Source: Candidatus Saccharimonadota bacterium (lineage in GTDB: Bacteria; Patescibacteriota; Saccharimonadia; Saccharimonadales; Saccharimonadaceae). Taken from it: DNA of 7,316 bases. The number at the start of each line of letters is the position of its first letter. Within the stretch, counting starts at the first letter, position 1. Below, one piece after another: positions 1-5,581 of this stretch. The stretch lies in contig UNSN01000029.1 in NCBI GenBank assembly GCA_900555675.1, positions 1 through 7,316 of the forward strand, in the 5' to 3' direction. The notes beneath the pieces are model-generated. The model ran no database searches, was not told where the DNA came from, and was given only the letters and a program-made list of their open reading frames with translations. The translations under genes and the position numbers were made by a program.

Positions 1-1
1 T

Positions 2-2380
2 GAAATCGCCTCAGTCAATGGGCAAATTCGCTTTTACGTTTGGGTGCCAAAAACCTTGCAGAGCTTTGTCGAAGGACAGATTTATTCTCAATATCCAACC
101 GTTCAAATTCACCAAGCCGACGAAGATTACACCGAGCACGAGCGCAACCACGAAGTTGCTTACTCGACAGAATTGACATTAACCACAGATGAATTTCTCC
201 CGATTCGCACCTTCCAAAACTTTGAAGTCGACCCGCTGGCAGGCATTACGGGCACGCTGGCGAAATTGGAAACCACCGGTGAAGAATTGTGGATTCAGGT
301 GCTAGTCAGACCAATTCCTGACGACTGGCAAAACGCCGCTGACCGATATATCAATAGCATAAAAAATGGACGAATATTCTCCTTGCCGGGGTTTGGCGGC
401 AGCATGCAGTGGTTAATCGGCATACTTGGCGCGTTATGGCAACCGCCAGAGCAGGGAGTTGGGCAATCAACCAAAATCGAGCTGTCAGATCGCGATAAAA
501 CTCGCATTTCTGAAGCAGAGAAAAAAGCAACCAAGCTCGGCTACGAGGTAAAAATTCGCTTGGTTTATATGGGCGAAAGTCAGACGAACGCTAAGCTTCG
601 TATGCAGGCGCTTGTCGGTACATTTAAGCAGTTCAACTCGACAAATCTCAACGGATTTCACGCTGTCAAAGGCGCGTTTGGTAAAGAATTTATTGATAAA
701 TATCGCAAGCGTTCGTTCATCGGCGACGGTTTCATCTTAAACATAGAAGAATTGGCGTCAGTTTTTCACTTGCCACACACCAACGTTGAAACGCCAAATA
801 TAGTCTGGGCGAACTCCAAGACCGCAGAACCGCCGTCCAATTTGCCAGTCTTAACTGGCGAAGATGTCAACGACGACCAAATTTCCGCCTTTGGCGTCAC
901 CAACTTCCGCGGCATCAGCCACCAATTCGGCATGTTACGCTATGACCGCTCACGCCACGTTTACATAATCGGGCAAACGGGCGCCGGAAAAAGTGGACTA
1001 TTAGAGCTCTTTGCCTTAAGCGACATTTTCCATAATCAAGGATATGCCATCATCGACCCGCACGGCGACTTCGCGATCAACAACATGAAATTTATCCCCG
1101 GCAGCCGATTGAACGACGTGATCTATTTCAATCCAGCCGACACCGCGTATCCTCTGGGATTCAACCCGCTGGAAGTCACGAACCCGAACCAAAAGACCAA
1201 CATTTCGTCAGAGATCATTGGTGTTTTAAAGCGTATTTTCGGCGATTCGTGGGGACCGCGACTTGAATATATTTTGCGGTACACAATTCTGGCTTTGCTG
1301 GACCGACCAGAAGCGACGATGCTTGACATTACTCGCATGCTAACAGATAAGGAATTCCGAAAAGAAACGCTGACTTATTGTCGCGACACCGTGGTTCTAC
1401 AATTCTGGAATGTTGAATTTGCCAGCTGGAATGACAAGTTTGTCGCCGAGGCAATTGCGCCAGTCTTAAATAAAGTCGGGGCTTTCACTGCCAATCCAAT
1501 CATTCGCAATATCATCGGCCAGCCGAAATCCACGTTCAATATTCGCCAAATTATGGACGAAGGAAAGATTCTAATTGTCAATCTGTCCAAAGGTCTTATC
1601 GGTGAAGATAATGCCGCCATCCTCGGTTCGTTCTTGGTCACGAAAATTCAGCTTGCCGCCATGTCTCGAAGCGACATTCCTGACGTGCGCGACCGCCGTC
1701 CATTCTATCTTTACGTCGACGAGTTCCAGAACTTCGCCACCGATTCGTTTGCGACCATTCTGTCTGAGGCTCGAAAATATGGCCTTAACTTGACCGTTGC
1801 TAACCAGTACATTTCCCAGATGAGCGACACGGTTCGCGACGCGGTTTTCGGCAACGTCGGCACCATGATTTCCTTCCGAGTTTCCGCCGACGATGCACCG
1901 ATTCTTGCCAAGCAATTCGAGCCGAACTTCGAGGCAATCGACCTGCTTCAAATGCACAATCGTAATTTCGTTGTCAATATGGTTATTGGCGGCGAAAAAA
2001 CTCCTGCGTTTTCTGCTCGCACACTGGAACTTCCGCCAAGCCAAGCCGACAACACGCCGCACATTATTGAACATTCGCGTCGCATGTATTCGCGAAACAG
2101 GGAAGATGTCGAGAAGGAAATTGATGCCGCAATAAAGCCTGTTCGCAGCCAAAAAAAGCAGCCCGCCAAACCTCAACCGCAGTCCGCAAACAACGCTCCA
2201 GTGGTCAATAGCCAACCGGAAAAGCAGCAACCCGCAGCAAACGATGGCGAAGTTGTTTTGCAAATTCGCGGTAATGATAATGCACCCACAGAAACCGCAA
2301 TCAATACAGTTACACCGCTAGTTTCAGCCACGCCAAAAAGACGACGCCGCCGACGAAAAAAGAGCACTACCGCCGCCTAA
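2..2380 (+). CDS. Type IV secretion-type ATPase, VirD4/TraD/HerA-like (5' end outside window)
   Basis: P-loop ATPase of the VirD4/TraD/TraG coupling-protein and HerA/FtsK-like superfamily, probably driving DNA or protein transfer at the cell envelope. Numbering from the GTG at 44, Walker A is GQTGAGKS (310-317), followed by a YAIIDPHGDF segment. Walker B is FYLYVDEF (about 554-561), and a GLNLTVANQY sensor-like motif lies at 580-589. The first ~250 residues are a family-specific N-terminal region; I recall a similar one in Patescibacteria secretion ATPases. The C-terminus is low-complexity (Pro/Gln/Asn-rich) and ends in a basic KRRRRRRKK tail (about 765-773). The frame is open to the left edge and codons before 44 (FYVWV then PKTLQ) continue the same protein, so the GTG at 44 is internal and the gene is 5'-truncated by the window. 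The substrate is unknown. It converges on the next gene with 4 nt between stops. Confidence 0.88.
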   Translation, partial: EIASVNGQIRFYVWVPKTLQSFVEGQIYSQYPTVQIHQADEDYTEHERNHEVAYSTELTLTTDEFLPIRTFQNFEVDPLAGITGTLAKLETTGEELWIQVLVRPIPDDWQNAADRYINSIKNGRIFSLPGFGGSMQWLIGILGALWQPPEQGVGQSTKIELSDRDKTRISEAEKKATKLGYEVKIRLVYMGESQTNAKLRMQALVGTFKQFNSTNLNGFHAVKGAFGKEFIDKYRKRSFIGDGFILNIEELASVFHLPHTNVETPNIVWANSKTAEPPSNLPVLTGEDVNDDQISAFGVTNFRGISHQFGMLRYDRSRHVYIIGQTGAGKSGLLELFALSDIFHNQGYAIIDPHGDFAINNMKFIPGSRLNDVIYFNPADTAYPLGFNPLEVTNPNQKTNISSEIIGVLKRIFGDSWGPRLEYILRYTILALLDRPEATMLDITRMLTDKEFRKETLTYCRDTVVLQFWNVEFASWNDKFVAEAIAPVLNKVGAFTANPIIRNIIGQPKSTFNIRQIMDEGKILIVNLSKGLIGEDNAAILGSFLVTKIQLAAMSRSDIPDVRDRRPFYLYVDEFQNFATDSFATILSEARKYGLNLTVANQYISQMSDTVRDAVFGNVGTMISFRVSADDAPILAKQFEPNFEAIDLLQMHNRNFVVNMVIGGEKTPAFSARTLELPPSQADNTPHIIEHSRRMYSRNREDVEKEIDAAIKPVRSQKKQPAKPQPQSANNAPVVNSQPEKQQPAANDGEVVLQIRGNDNAPTETAINTVTPLVSATPKRRRRRRKKSTTAA

Positions 2381-2384
2381 AAAA

Positions 2385-3911
2385 CTATTCGTATCGCCAC
2401 TGACGCATATCGGAATTGTAAACGTCAGTGATTCGCGGAGAAACCAACGTGGAAGTCGGCCCAGATGGAACCGATACGGCGTTTTGTTTAGTCAGGAAGG
2501 TGAGTAATTTCTGGTTTTGATATCGTAGGTTTTTCGGCAATGGCTGGCTAGCTACAACCTCAGCTTGCGGCGTAGACATCACAAAACCCCACTCGCCAAA
2601 TGACGGCACATTAACCGAAAACGCCGTCACATATCGCTCTGGATGAGATGATTTGACGGTGTTTGCCACCATATAAAAAGCATGCGGAGAGAAAAATGAT
2701 GACGTCGCTTGCGTCACCATAACGCCACGCTCCGTTAAAATATTGCCAATTCGACGATATAATTGCTCAGAATACAATTTGGCTAATTTCTCATTCGACG
2801 GATCCACCAGATCAATCAATACAACATCATATTTATCCTTGGTAGAGAAGGCGAATTGGAAAGCATCTTGATTGATAATGGAAACGCGCGGATCATGCAG
2901 AGAACGCTGATTTATATCGGTGAGAAGATGATTAGTTTTCGCCAGATTAGTCATCACCTCATCGATATCAACCAACGTAATATGCTCAACGCTTGGATAT
3001 TTCAAAACGTCCCGAGCCAGCAAGCCATCGCCGCCGCCCATAATCAGCACGCGCTTCGGATTGGTGACTGAAGACAGAGCAGAAGTGGACAGTGTTTCGT
3101 GATAACGTGCTTCGTCAAGACTGGAAAACTGCAGATTGCGATTCAAAAACAACCTCGTGTCATTATTATATCTAGTCAGGACAATTTTCTGATACGGCGT
3201 CTGCTGCTGCCACATCACCGGATCTTTATACGTTCGTTTGTCAATTCCGTGCTCAATTTCCGTCGCATAAATAAAGAATCCCAAAAGCAACATTGTTGCA
3301 ATAACGCTAATTGTCATTACAATTTTCGACGCTTTCATTTGCTTAAGAATCAGAACCGCAACGCCAATATTCAAAGCTGCCACCAGGTATGCGCTACGCA
3401 TTAAGCCAAGATATGGAAGCATAACGAGCGGGAATAATAGCGACGCAATTAACGCCCCAAAATAATCGAGTGCTAAAATCTTACTAAATAATTTCACCGA
3501 AGACTTGCGCCCGAATTCCTGAAACATCTTCATTAAAAGCGGAATTTCCAACCCGATACAAATACCAATTGCCAAACTTATGACGGCAAAAATCAGCCAA
3601 TGCGAACGCGTAAAAACGAATCCCAAATACATCAGCATCACCGAATTTCCGCCAATTAATCCCAGAATAATTTCGTTCGCTGCGAAGCTGGTTGCTGGAT
3701 GAAGCTTGATGTAATTGACCAGCAATGAGCCAATTCCCATACCGAACAGCGTCACGCCCGTCGCCAGACTAAAGCTCAAAATCGAATCGCCCACCAGATA
3801 CGACGCAGCTGCACCTAAAATCAGCTCATAAATAATTCCGCCAATTGCTACCAAAATTGCCGCCGCAAATAAAGCAACTTGCTCCCGTTTTTTCGTACTT
3901 GATTGTGACAT
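2385..3911 (-). CDS. speE: Membrane-anchored spermidine synthase-like aminopropyltransferase
   Basis: 508 residues with two parts. Residues about 12-216 are mostly hydrophobic, with roughly seven membrane segments and a YELILGAAASYLVGD segment near 28-42 typical of fused membrane/spermidine synthases. Residues about 228-460 form the aminopropyltransferase fold. Visible motifs are YQ (240-241), YHE (270-272), the AdoMet-site GGGDG (292-296), the acidic VDID (314-317), QD before A (349-350) and DLVDP (367-371), which keeps both Asp of the family D-x-x-D-P motif. The expected reaction is transfer of an aminopropyl group from decarboxylated AdoMet to putrescine or another amine at the membrane. 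Amine specificity cannot be read from the sequence. It is the last gene of a leftward operon with speD, its cofactor supplier. A good ribosome site, AAAGGAG, sits about 6 nt before the ATG, just after the upstream gene's stop. The N-terminal membrane half distinguishes it from soluble SpeE of about 280-300 residues. Confidence 0.85.
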   Translation of the reverse strand: MSQSSTKKREQVALFAAAILVAIGGIIYELILGAAASYLVGDSILSFSLATGVTLFGMGIGSLLVNYIKLHPATSFAANEIILGLIGGNSVMLMYLGFVFTRSHWLIFAVISLAIGICIGLEIPLLMKMFQEFGRKSSVKLFSKILALDYFGALIASLLFPLVMLPYLGLMRSAYLVAALNIGVAVLILKQMKASKIVMTISVIATMLLLGFFIYATEIEHGIDKRTYKDPVMWQQQTPYQKIVLTRYNNDTRLFLNRNLQFSSLDEARYHETLSTSALSSVTNPKRVLIMGGGDGLLARDVLKYPSVEHITLVDIDEVMTNLAKTNHLLTDINQRSLHDPRVSIINQDAFQFAFSTKDKYDVVLIDLVDPSNEKLAKLYSEQLYRRIGNILTERGVMVTQATSSFFSPHAFYMVANTVKSSHPERYVTAFSVNVPSFGEWGFVMSTPQAEVVASQPLPKNLRYQNQKLLTFLTKQNAVSVPSGPTSTLVSPRITDVYNSDMRQWRYE

Positions 3912-3922
3912 TATAACTCCTT

Positions 3923-4609
3923 TTATTTACCAAGCCCGCCACTGCTGCCGCCGTAAACACTGCGCGATCCGCCGTGACCTCCGCCATTACTATTGTCGGA
4001 ATTGTTGTCAAAGATGAATGCAAACAAAATAATGGCGATAAATATGACAATAAATATAATCGTCGTCCAGTCAATCGGTTTAATGGTTCTGCCGAACAGC
4101 TCCTTTTGTTCTTTATCGCTCAATTGAACCTTACGGTAAGCGTCGTATTCGCGATTATTATACTTCTCAATCGTGATCAACTGACGGTTTTTCGGCGCAC
4201 CAGTGTCTCTCAAAGTAGCGTACGCCATCAGTTCTTTCGGGAAAACTTGATACGTGTTTTTGCCCTTGATATTCATAATTTCACCAATTCCAACCTCGTC
4301 AACCACCACAACGTGATCCTTGCCGTCCTGTTCAGAAACGGTGAATGATTGACCTTTTCTCAATTGCGTTGGGTCAATTGCCTGAGTGAAACGAATCGGC
4401 TCATACAGAGAAACGGTTTGATCGCTATGGTCATATTCCACCCAGCTATCATAATCAGCTAGCCCTGTAATCTCCCACTCTTCCCAGTAGTAAAATTGCT
4501 TATCTTTCTTATCCCATTCGCGAAAAAGCAAACAGCCAACAACCCGTAAATTAGTTTTCTTTCCAGTCAATATCTGGTTAATTTTAAGTCGCGCCTTGGT
4601 TCGTTTCAT
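3923..4609 (-). CDS. DUF4178-like single-pass membrane protein
   Basis: 228 residues. The N-terminal ~150 residues resemble DUF4178: a beta-rich domain with LRVVGCLLF (21-29), then an aromatic YYWEEWEITG stretch (40-49) and DSWVEYD (54-60). This is a recollection of the family pattern, not a search result. One strong membrane segment follows at about 181-200, then a short Asn/Gly/Ser-rich tail (201-228, GGGHGG, GGSSGG). No signal peptide is seen, so the large domain should be cytoplasmic with the tail outside. It lies between speD (1 nt upstream, a TAA-C-ATG junction that suggests translational coupling) and the aminopropyltransferase (11 nt downstream). I recall DUF4178 genes beside speD and membrane spermidine synthase genes in other bacteria. 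A role as membrane partner or regulator of polyamine chemistry is inferred; biochemical function is unknown. Confidence 0.75.
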   Translation of the reverse strand: MKRTKARLKINQILTGKKTNLRVVGCLLFREWDKKDKQFYYWEEWEITGLADYDSWVEYDHSDQTVSLYEPIRFTQAIDPTQLRKGQSFTVSEQDGKDHVVVVDEVGIGEIMNIKGKNTYQVFPKELMAYATLRDTGAPKNRQLITIEKYNNREYDAYRKVQLSDKEQKELFGRTIKPIDWTTIIFIVIFIAIILFAFIFDNNSDNSNGGGHGGSRSVYGGSSGGLGK

Positions 4610-4610
4610 G

Positions 4611-4955
4611 TTACAATACCATTTCTTTCATAATTATGTTTTCCGCGCCCAGCATCCGCGCAACCAACTCTTTTATTTGTTGCAATTTATCATCATCCAG
4701 CATTTTACAAGTTGTCATTGCTATATACGCTACGCCGCTTTCCGGCCACGTATGAATCGCGATGTGCGACTCCGACAAAAGCAGGGCAGCGCTGATTCCT
4801 TGCGGAGAAAATTGATGCGTTACCGATTCCAAAGAATGCAAGTCCGCCAATTCCGTAACATTTCTTAACATTTTCTGCAGCTCATCCGCGTCATTAAGCA
4901 AAGCAGAATCAACTTCGCTCACCTTTATGGTTATAGATTGGACCGCGGCATGCAT
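4611..4955 (-). CDS. speD: S-adenosylmethionine decarboxylase proenzyme (pyruvoyl type)
   Basis: 114 residues, the size of the short bacterial class. It decarboxylates AdoMet to give the aminopropyl donor for polyamine synthesis. The processing and active-site block SESHIAIHTWPE spans residues 61-72. Ser63 would become the pyruvoyl group after cleavage between Glu62 and Ser63. His68 is the processing histidine, Cys83 the catalytic acid, and Phe49, Trp70 and Glu72 match AdoMet-contacting positions. These numbers coincide with those I recall for the Thermotoga maritima enzyme, which supports the ATG at 4955 as start. It is first gene of the operon with the DUF4178-like gene and speE. An extended -10 (TGATATAAT) ends 9 nt before the ATG, so the mRNA may be leaderless or nearly so. 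A GAGGTGAT ribosome-site-like sequence is present but lies about 14 nt from the ATG, farther than usual. Confidence 0.92.
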   Translation of the reverse strand: MHAAVQSITIKVSEVDSALLNDADELQKMLRNVTELADLHSLESVTHQFSPQGISAALLLSESHIAIHTWPESGVAYIAMTTCKMLDDDKLQQIKELVARMLGAENIIMKEMVL

Positions 4956-4964
4956 ATTATAGTA

Positions 4965-4973
4965 ATTATATCA
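4965..4973 (-). promoter_or_regulatory. Extended -10 promoter for speD operon
   Basis: On the minus strand TGATATAAT fits the extended -10 consensus TGnTATAAT. No good -35 is present at 17-18 nt. Initiation would fall about 0-3 nt before the speD ATG. A second TATAAT directly abuts the ATG (4956-4961), but starts from it would fall inside the gene. Confidence 0.5.
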
Positions 4974-5000
4974 CCTCTGGAGCGTCAGGAGTAAAGGTGA
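4971..5000 (-). promoter_or_regulatory. Possible hairpin masking the distant speD ribosome site
   Basis: On the minus strand TCACCT (5000-4995) can pair perfectly with AGGTGA (4976-4971), with an inner CTG/CAG pairing in the 18-nt loop. AGGTGA is the only Shine-Dalgarno-like sequence before speD. The element matters only for transcripts that begin upstream, for example from the weak TATAAT at 5043-5048 or by read-through of the U1 terminator. Confidence 0.3.
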
Positions 5001-5042
5001 AACGTGACTCTTAGGGAATATCGGTATTTAGGTCGTTGGGGC

Positions 5043-5048
5043 ATTATA
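5043..5048 (-). promoter_or_regulatory. Possible second -10 box upstream of speD
   Basis: A perfect TATAAT hexamer on the minus strand lies just past the U1 terminator. Neither a convincing -35 nor a correctly placed TG extension accompanies it. If used, it would give speD a leader of about 80 nt containing the TCACCT/AGGTGA hairpin. Confidence 0.25.
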
Positions 5049-5059
5049 ACCAAATAATA

Positions 5060-5158
5060 CAGAAAAAATCCCCGAATCCCATTACCGGGATTTAAGTGGG
5101 GATTCTTCTGGAAACATCCCCTCAGAGGATGAACCTCTTAAAGGGAGGGGATATTGAT
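5060..5158 (-). ncRNA. Predicted small structured RNA U1 (third of array)
   Basis: No known RNA family is recognised. The call rests on a sigma70-like promoter immediately upstream (5165-5193), about 97 nt of strongly foldable sequence and an intrinsic terminator. Fold A has two hairpins: AUCCCCUC/GAGGGGAU (5152-5145 with 5123-5116), enclosing AGAGG/CCUCU, then the terminator (5104-5067). Fold B pairs the first AUCCCC with the final GGGGAU as a closing helix around three inner hairpins, giving a cloverleaf and matching the closing-helix-plus-U-tract plan of U2 and U3. The 5' part contains CCCCUCCCUUU, complementary to strong Shine-Dalgarno sequences. It could be an independent sRNA or a terminating leader for speD, whose ATG is about 110 nt downstream. 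Confidence 0.55.
5063..5104 (-). terminator. Intrinsic terminator of U1
   Basis: On the minus strand AATCCCC (5104-5098) pairs with GGGGATT (5073-5067), enclosing a second perfect helix AATCCC/GGGATT with a 6-nt loop. The stem runs directly into six T (5068-5063). It separates the array from speD unless there is read-through. Confidence 0.75.
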
Positions 5159-5197
5159 AACTCCACTATAGCAAACAATCCTCAAAATGCCAACGAT
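5153..5197 (-). repeat. 45-bp promoter repeat, copy in U1
   Basis: Direct repeat with 5468-5512; 37 of 45 positions agree by eye. It covers ATC before the -35, both hexamers, the whole spacer and the first transcribed bases (ending TCAAT). Similarity stops where the RNA stem sequences begin. Confidence 0.75.
5165..5193 (-). promoter_or_regulatory. Sigma70-like promoter of U1
   Basis: -35 TTGGCA (5193-5188), 17-nt spacer, -10 TATAGT (5170-5165); start expected near 5158. It lies within a 45-nt repeat (5153-5197) that matches the U3 promoter region at 37 of 45 positions, counted by eye. Confidence 0.65.
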
Positions 5198-5273
5198 CAA
5201 ATAGCCTGTAAATTTCTTAGAAGACAGACAATAGGGCGAAATACTCTTTATGAAGGCAATGTGCGAAGCCAAG
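5194..5273 (-). other. 80-nt spacer between U2 terminator and U1 promoter
   Basis: By contrast, the U3-to-U2 interval is only about 20 nt from the end of the T-rich stretch to the -35. I see no good promoter, no ORF and only weak pairing (CTGT/ACAG around TTCT/AGAA). It could be remnants of a decayed fourth unit, but nothing in the sequence proves that. Confidence 0.3.
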
Positions 5274-5344
5274 AAAAAAGCCACCCAGGCGACCTTAATG
5301 GTGCGCCCCGTGGACAATCCGAACGGAGACTGGGTGACTTTTCT
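5268..5344 (-). ncRNA. Predicted small structured RNA U2 (second of array)
   Basis: No known family is recognised. It starts about 7 nt after the -10 of a near-perfect promoter and ends in a T tract. The sequence folds as a three-way junction. P1 is GUCACCCAG/CUGGGUGGC (5338-5330 with 5288-5280, 9 pairs). P2 is CUCCGU/ACGGGG (5328-5323 with 5311-5306), extended by GG/CC around AUUGU. P3 is CG-c-ACC/GGU-CG (5305-5300 with 5294-5290) with loop AUUAA and one bulged C. P1 and P2 each contain one G-U pair on the minus strand that would be an A-C mismatch on the plus strand, so the minus strand is the likely RNA. P1 doubles as the terminator stem. There is no ORF with a ribosome site inside it. Confidence 0.6.
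5274..5338 (-). terminator. Terminator formed by P1 of U2
   Basis: The 9-bp P1 helix (5338-5330 with 5288-5280) is followed immediately by six T on the minus strand (5279-5274), then CTT. The enclosed 41 nt fold into two further hairpins, so this is a branched terminator. Confidence 0.6.
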
Positions 5345-5350
5345 AGTGAA

Positions 5351-5379
5351 AATATAGCACAAGAAGTCCAGAATGTCAA
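5351..5379 (-). promoter_or_regulatory. Sigma70-like promoter of U2
   Basis: -35 TTGACA (5379-5374, perfect consensus), 17-nt spacer, -10 TATATT (5356-5351); start expected near 5344. Outside the hexamers and the preceding ATCA it has little similarity to the U1 and U3 promoters. The shared element geometry is therefore not explained only by recent duplication. Confidence 0.7.
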
Positions 5380-5399
5380 TGATGAGAATGATCACACCA

Positions 5400-5473
5400 C
5401 AACAAGAAAATCGACTGGGCGCGGACTCGATGGTTCCGCTATTAGCGCAGATGCGCTTGACCAGTCGATTGAC
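5400..5473 (-). ncRNA. Predicted small structured RNA U3 (first of array)
   Basis: No known family is recognised. Transcription should begin near 5473. The RNA folds as a three-way junction with only perfect Watson-Crick stems. P1 is AAUCGACUGG/CCAGUCGAUU (5470-5461 with 5418-5409, 10 bp). P2 is AGCGC/GCGCU with loop AUCU (5457-5453 with 5448-5444). P3 is GCGGA/UCCGC with a 9-nt loop ACCAUCGAG (5439-5435 with 5425-5421). Junction strands are UCA, AAUA and GC. P1 runs into TTTTCTTGTTG, an imperfect T tract that probably terminates the RNA at about 72 nt. The plan matches U2 but the stem sequences do not. It is the array unit nearest the divergent gene at 5582. Confidence 0.6.
5401..5470 (-). 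terminator. Probable terminator formed by P1 of U3
   Basis: The 10-bp perfect P1 helix is followed on the minus strand by TTTTCTTGTTG (ending near 5401). The T tract is interrupted, so termination may be partial and transcripts could run on into U2. Confidence 0.45.
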
Positions 5474-5512
5474 AACTCTAGTATACCAAACAATCCTCAA
5501 GATATCAATGAT
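5468..5512 (-). repeat. 45-bp promoter repeat, copy in U3
   Basis: Partner of 5153-5197. The shared core TTGAGGATTGTTTG lies in the spacer between the hexamers, so the match is not just promoter consensus. Confidence 0.75.
5480..5508 (-). promoter_or_regulatory. Sigma70-like promoter of U3
   Basis: -35 TTGATA (5508-5503), 17-nt spacer, -10 TATACT (5485-5480). A TGATCA palindrome (5509-5514) abuts the -35 and sits between this promoter and the divergent plus-strand promoter at 5538, so it is a candidate operator. Confidence 0.65.
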
Positions 5513-5537
5513 CAACAAACCAAGAGCGTATTATAAA

Positions 5538-5546
5538 TGCTATAAT
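5538..5546 (+). promoter_or_regulatory. Extended -10 promoter for the gene at 5582
   Basis: TGCTATAAT is a perfect extended -10 (TGnTATAAT). No -35 is recognisable at 17 nt. Start expected near 5553, giving a leader of about 29 nt that carries the AGGAG ribosome site at 5570-5574. Confidence 0.6.
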
Positions 5547-5581
5547 GACAGTAAATCATTTAACCTTGCAGGAGAAGACGG

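Noticed and set aside
44..46. GTG as the start of the secretion ATPase
   Set aside because: The frame is open upstream and the preceding residues fit the same protein; there is no ribosome site.
1571..2263. Long minus-strand open frame of 230 codons inside the secretion ATPase gene
   Set aside because: It is antisense to the Walker B and C-terminal part of a clearly recognised protein, so it is a shadow frame.
2398..2430. Perfect 8-bp inverted repeat CACTGACG/CGTCAGTG near the convergent gene ends
   Set aside because: It lies within the 3' end of speE with a 17-nt loop and no adjacent T run on either strand; the nearest T run on the minus strand is more than ten bases away. It is not a convincing terminator.
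5067..5470. CRISPR array
   Set aside because: Only two or three imperfect repeats with very unequal spacing, and they are promoters. The intervening sequences are self-complementary, unlike spacers.
5067..5470. tRNA genes
   Set aside because: The branched folds lack the T-arm consensus, a CCA-type end and tRNA helix lengths.
5138..5518. Minus-strand open frame of 126 codons with repeated IIDIL/IVGIL segments
   Set aside because: The repeated hydrophobic segments are translations of the promoter repeats, and the frame crosses three promoters and two terminator stems. No ribosome site is visible.
5530..5535. TATAAT on the minus strand upstream of U3
   Set aside because: No matching -35 and no TG extension. 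It overlaps the region just before the plus-strand extended -10, so it is probably chance in an AT-rich promoter region.
5096..5536. Plus-strand open frame of 146 codons
   Set aside because: It starts with GTG lacking a ribosome site, has an Asn/Asp/Gln-rich composition resembling no protein, and lies exactly over the three promoter-hairpin units. Its internal repeats are the reverse complement of the promoter repeats.
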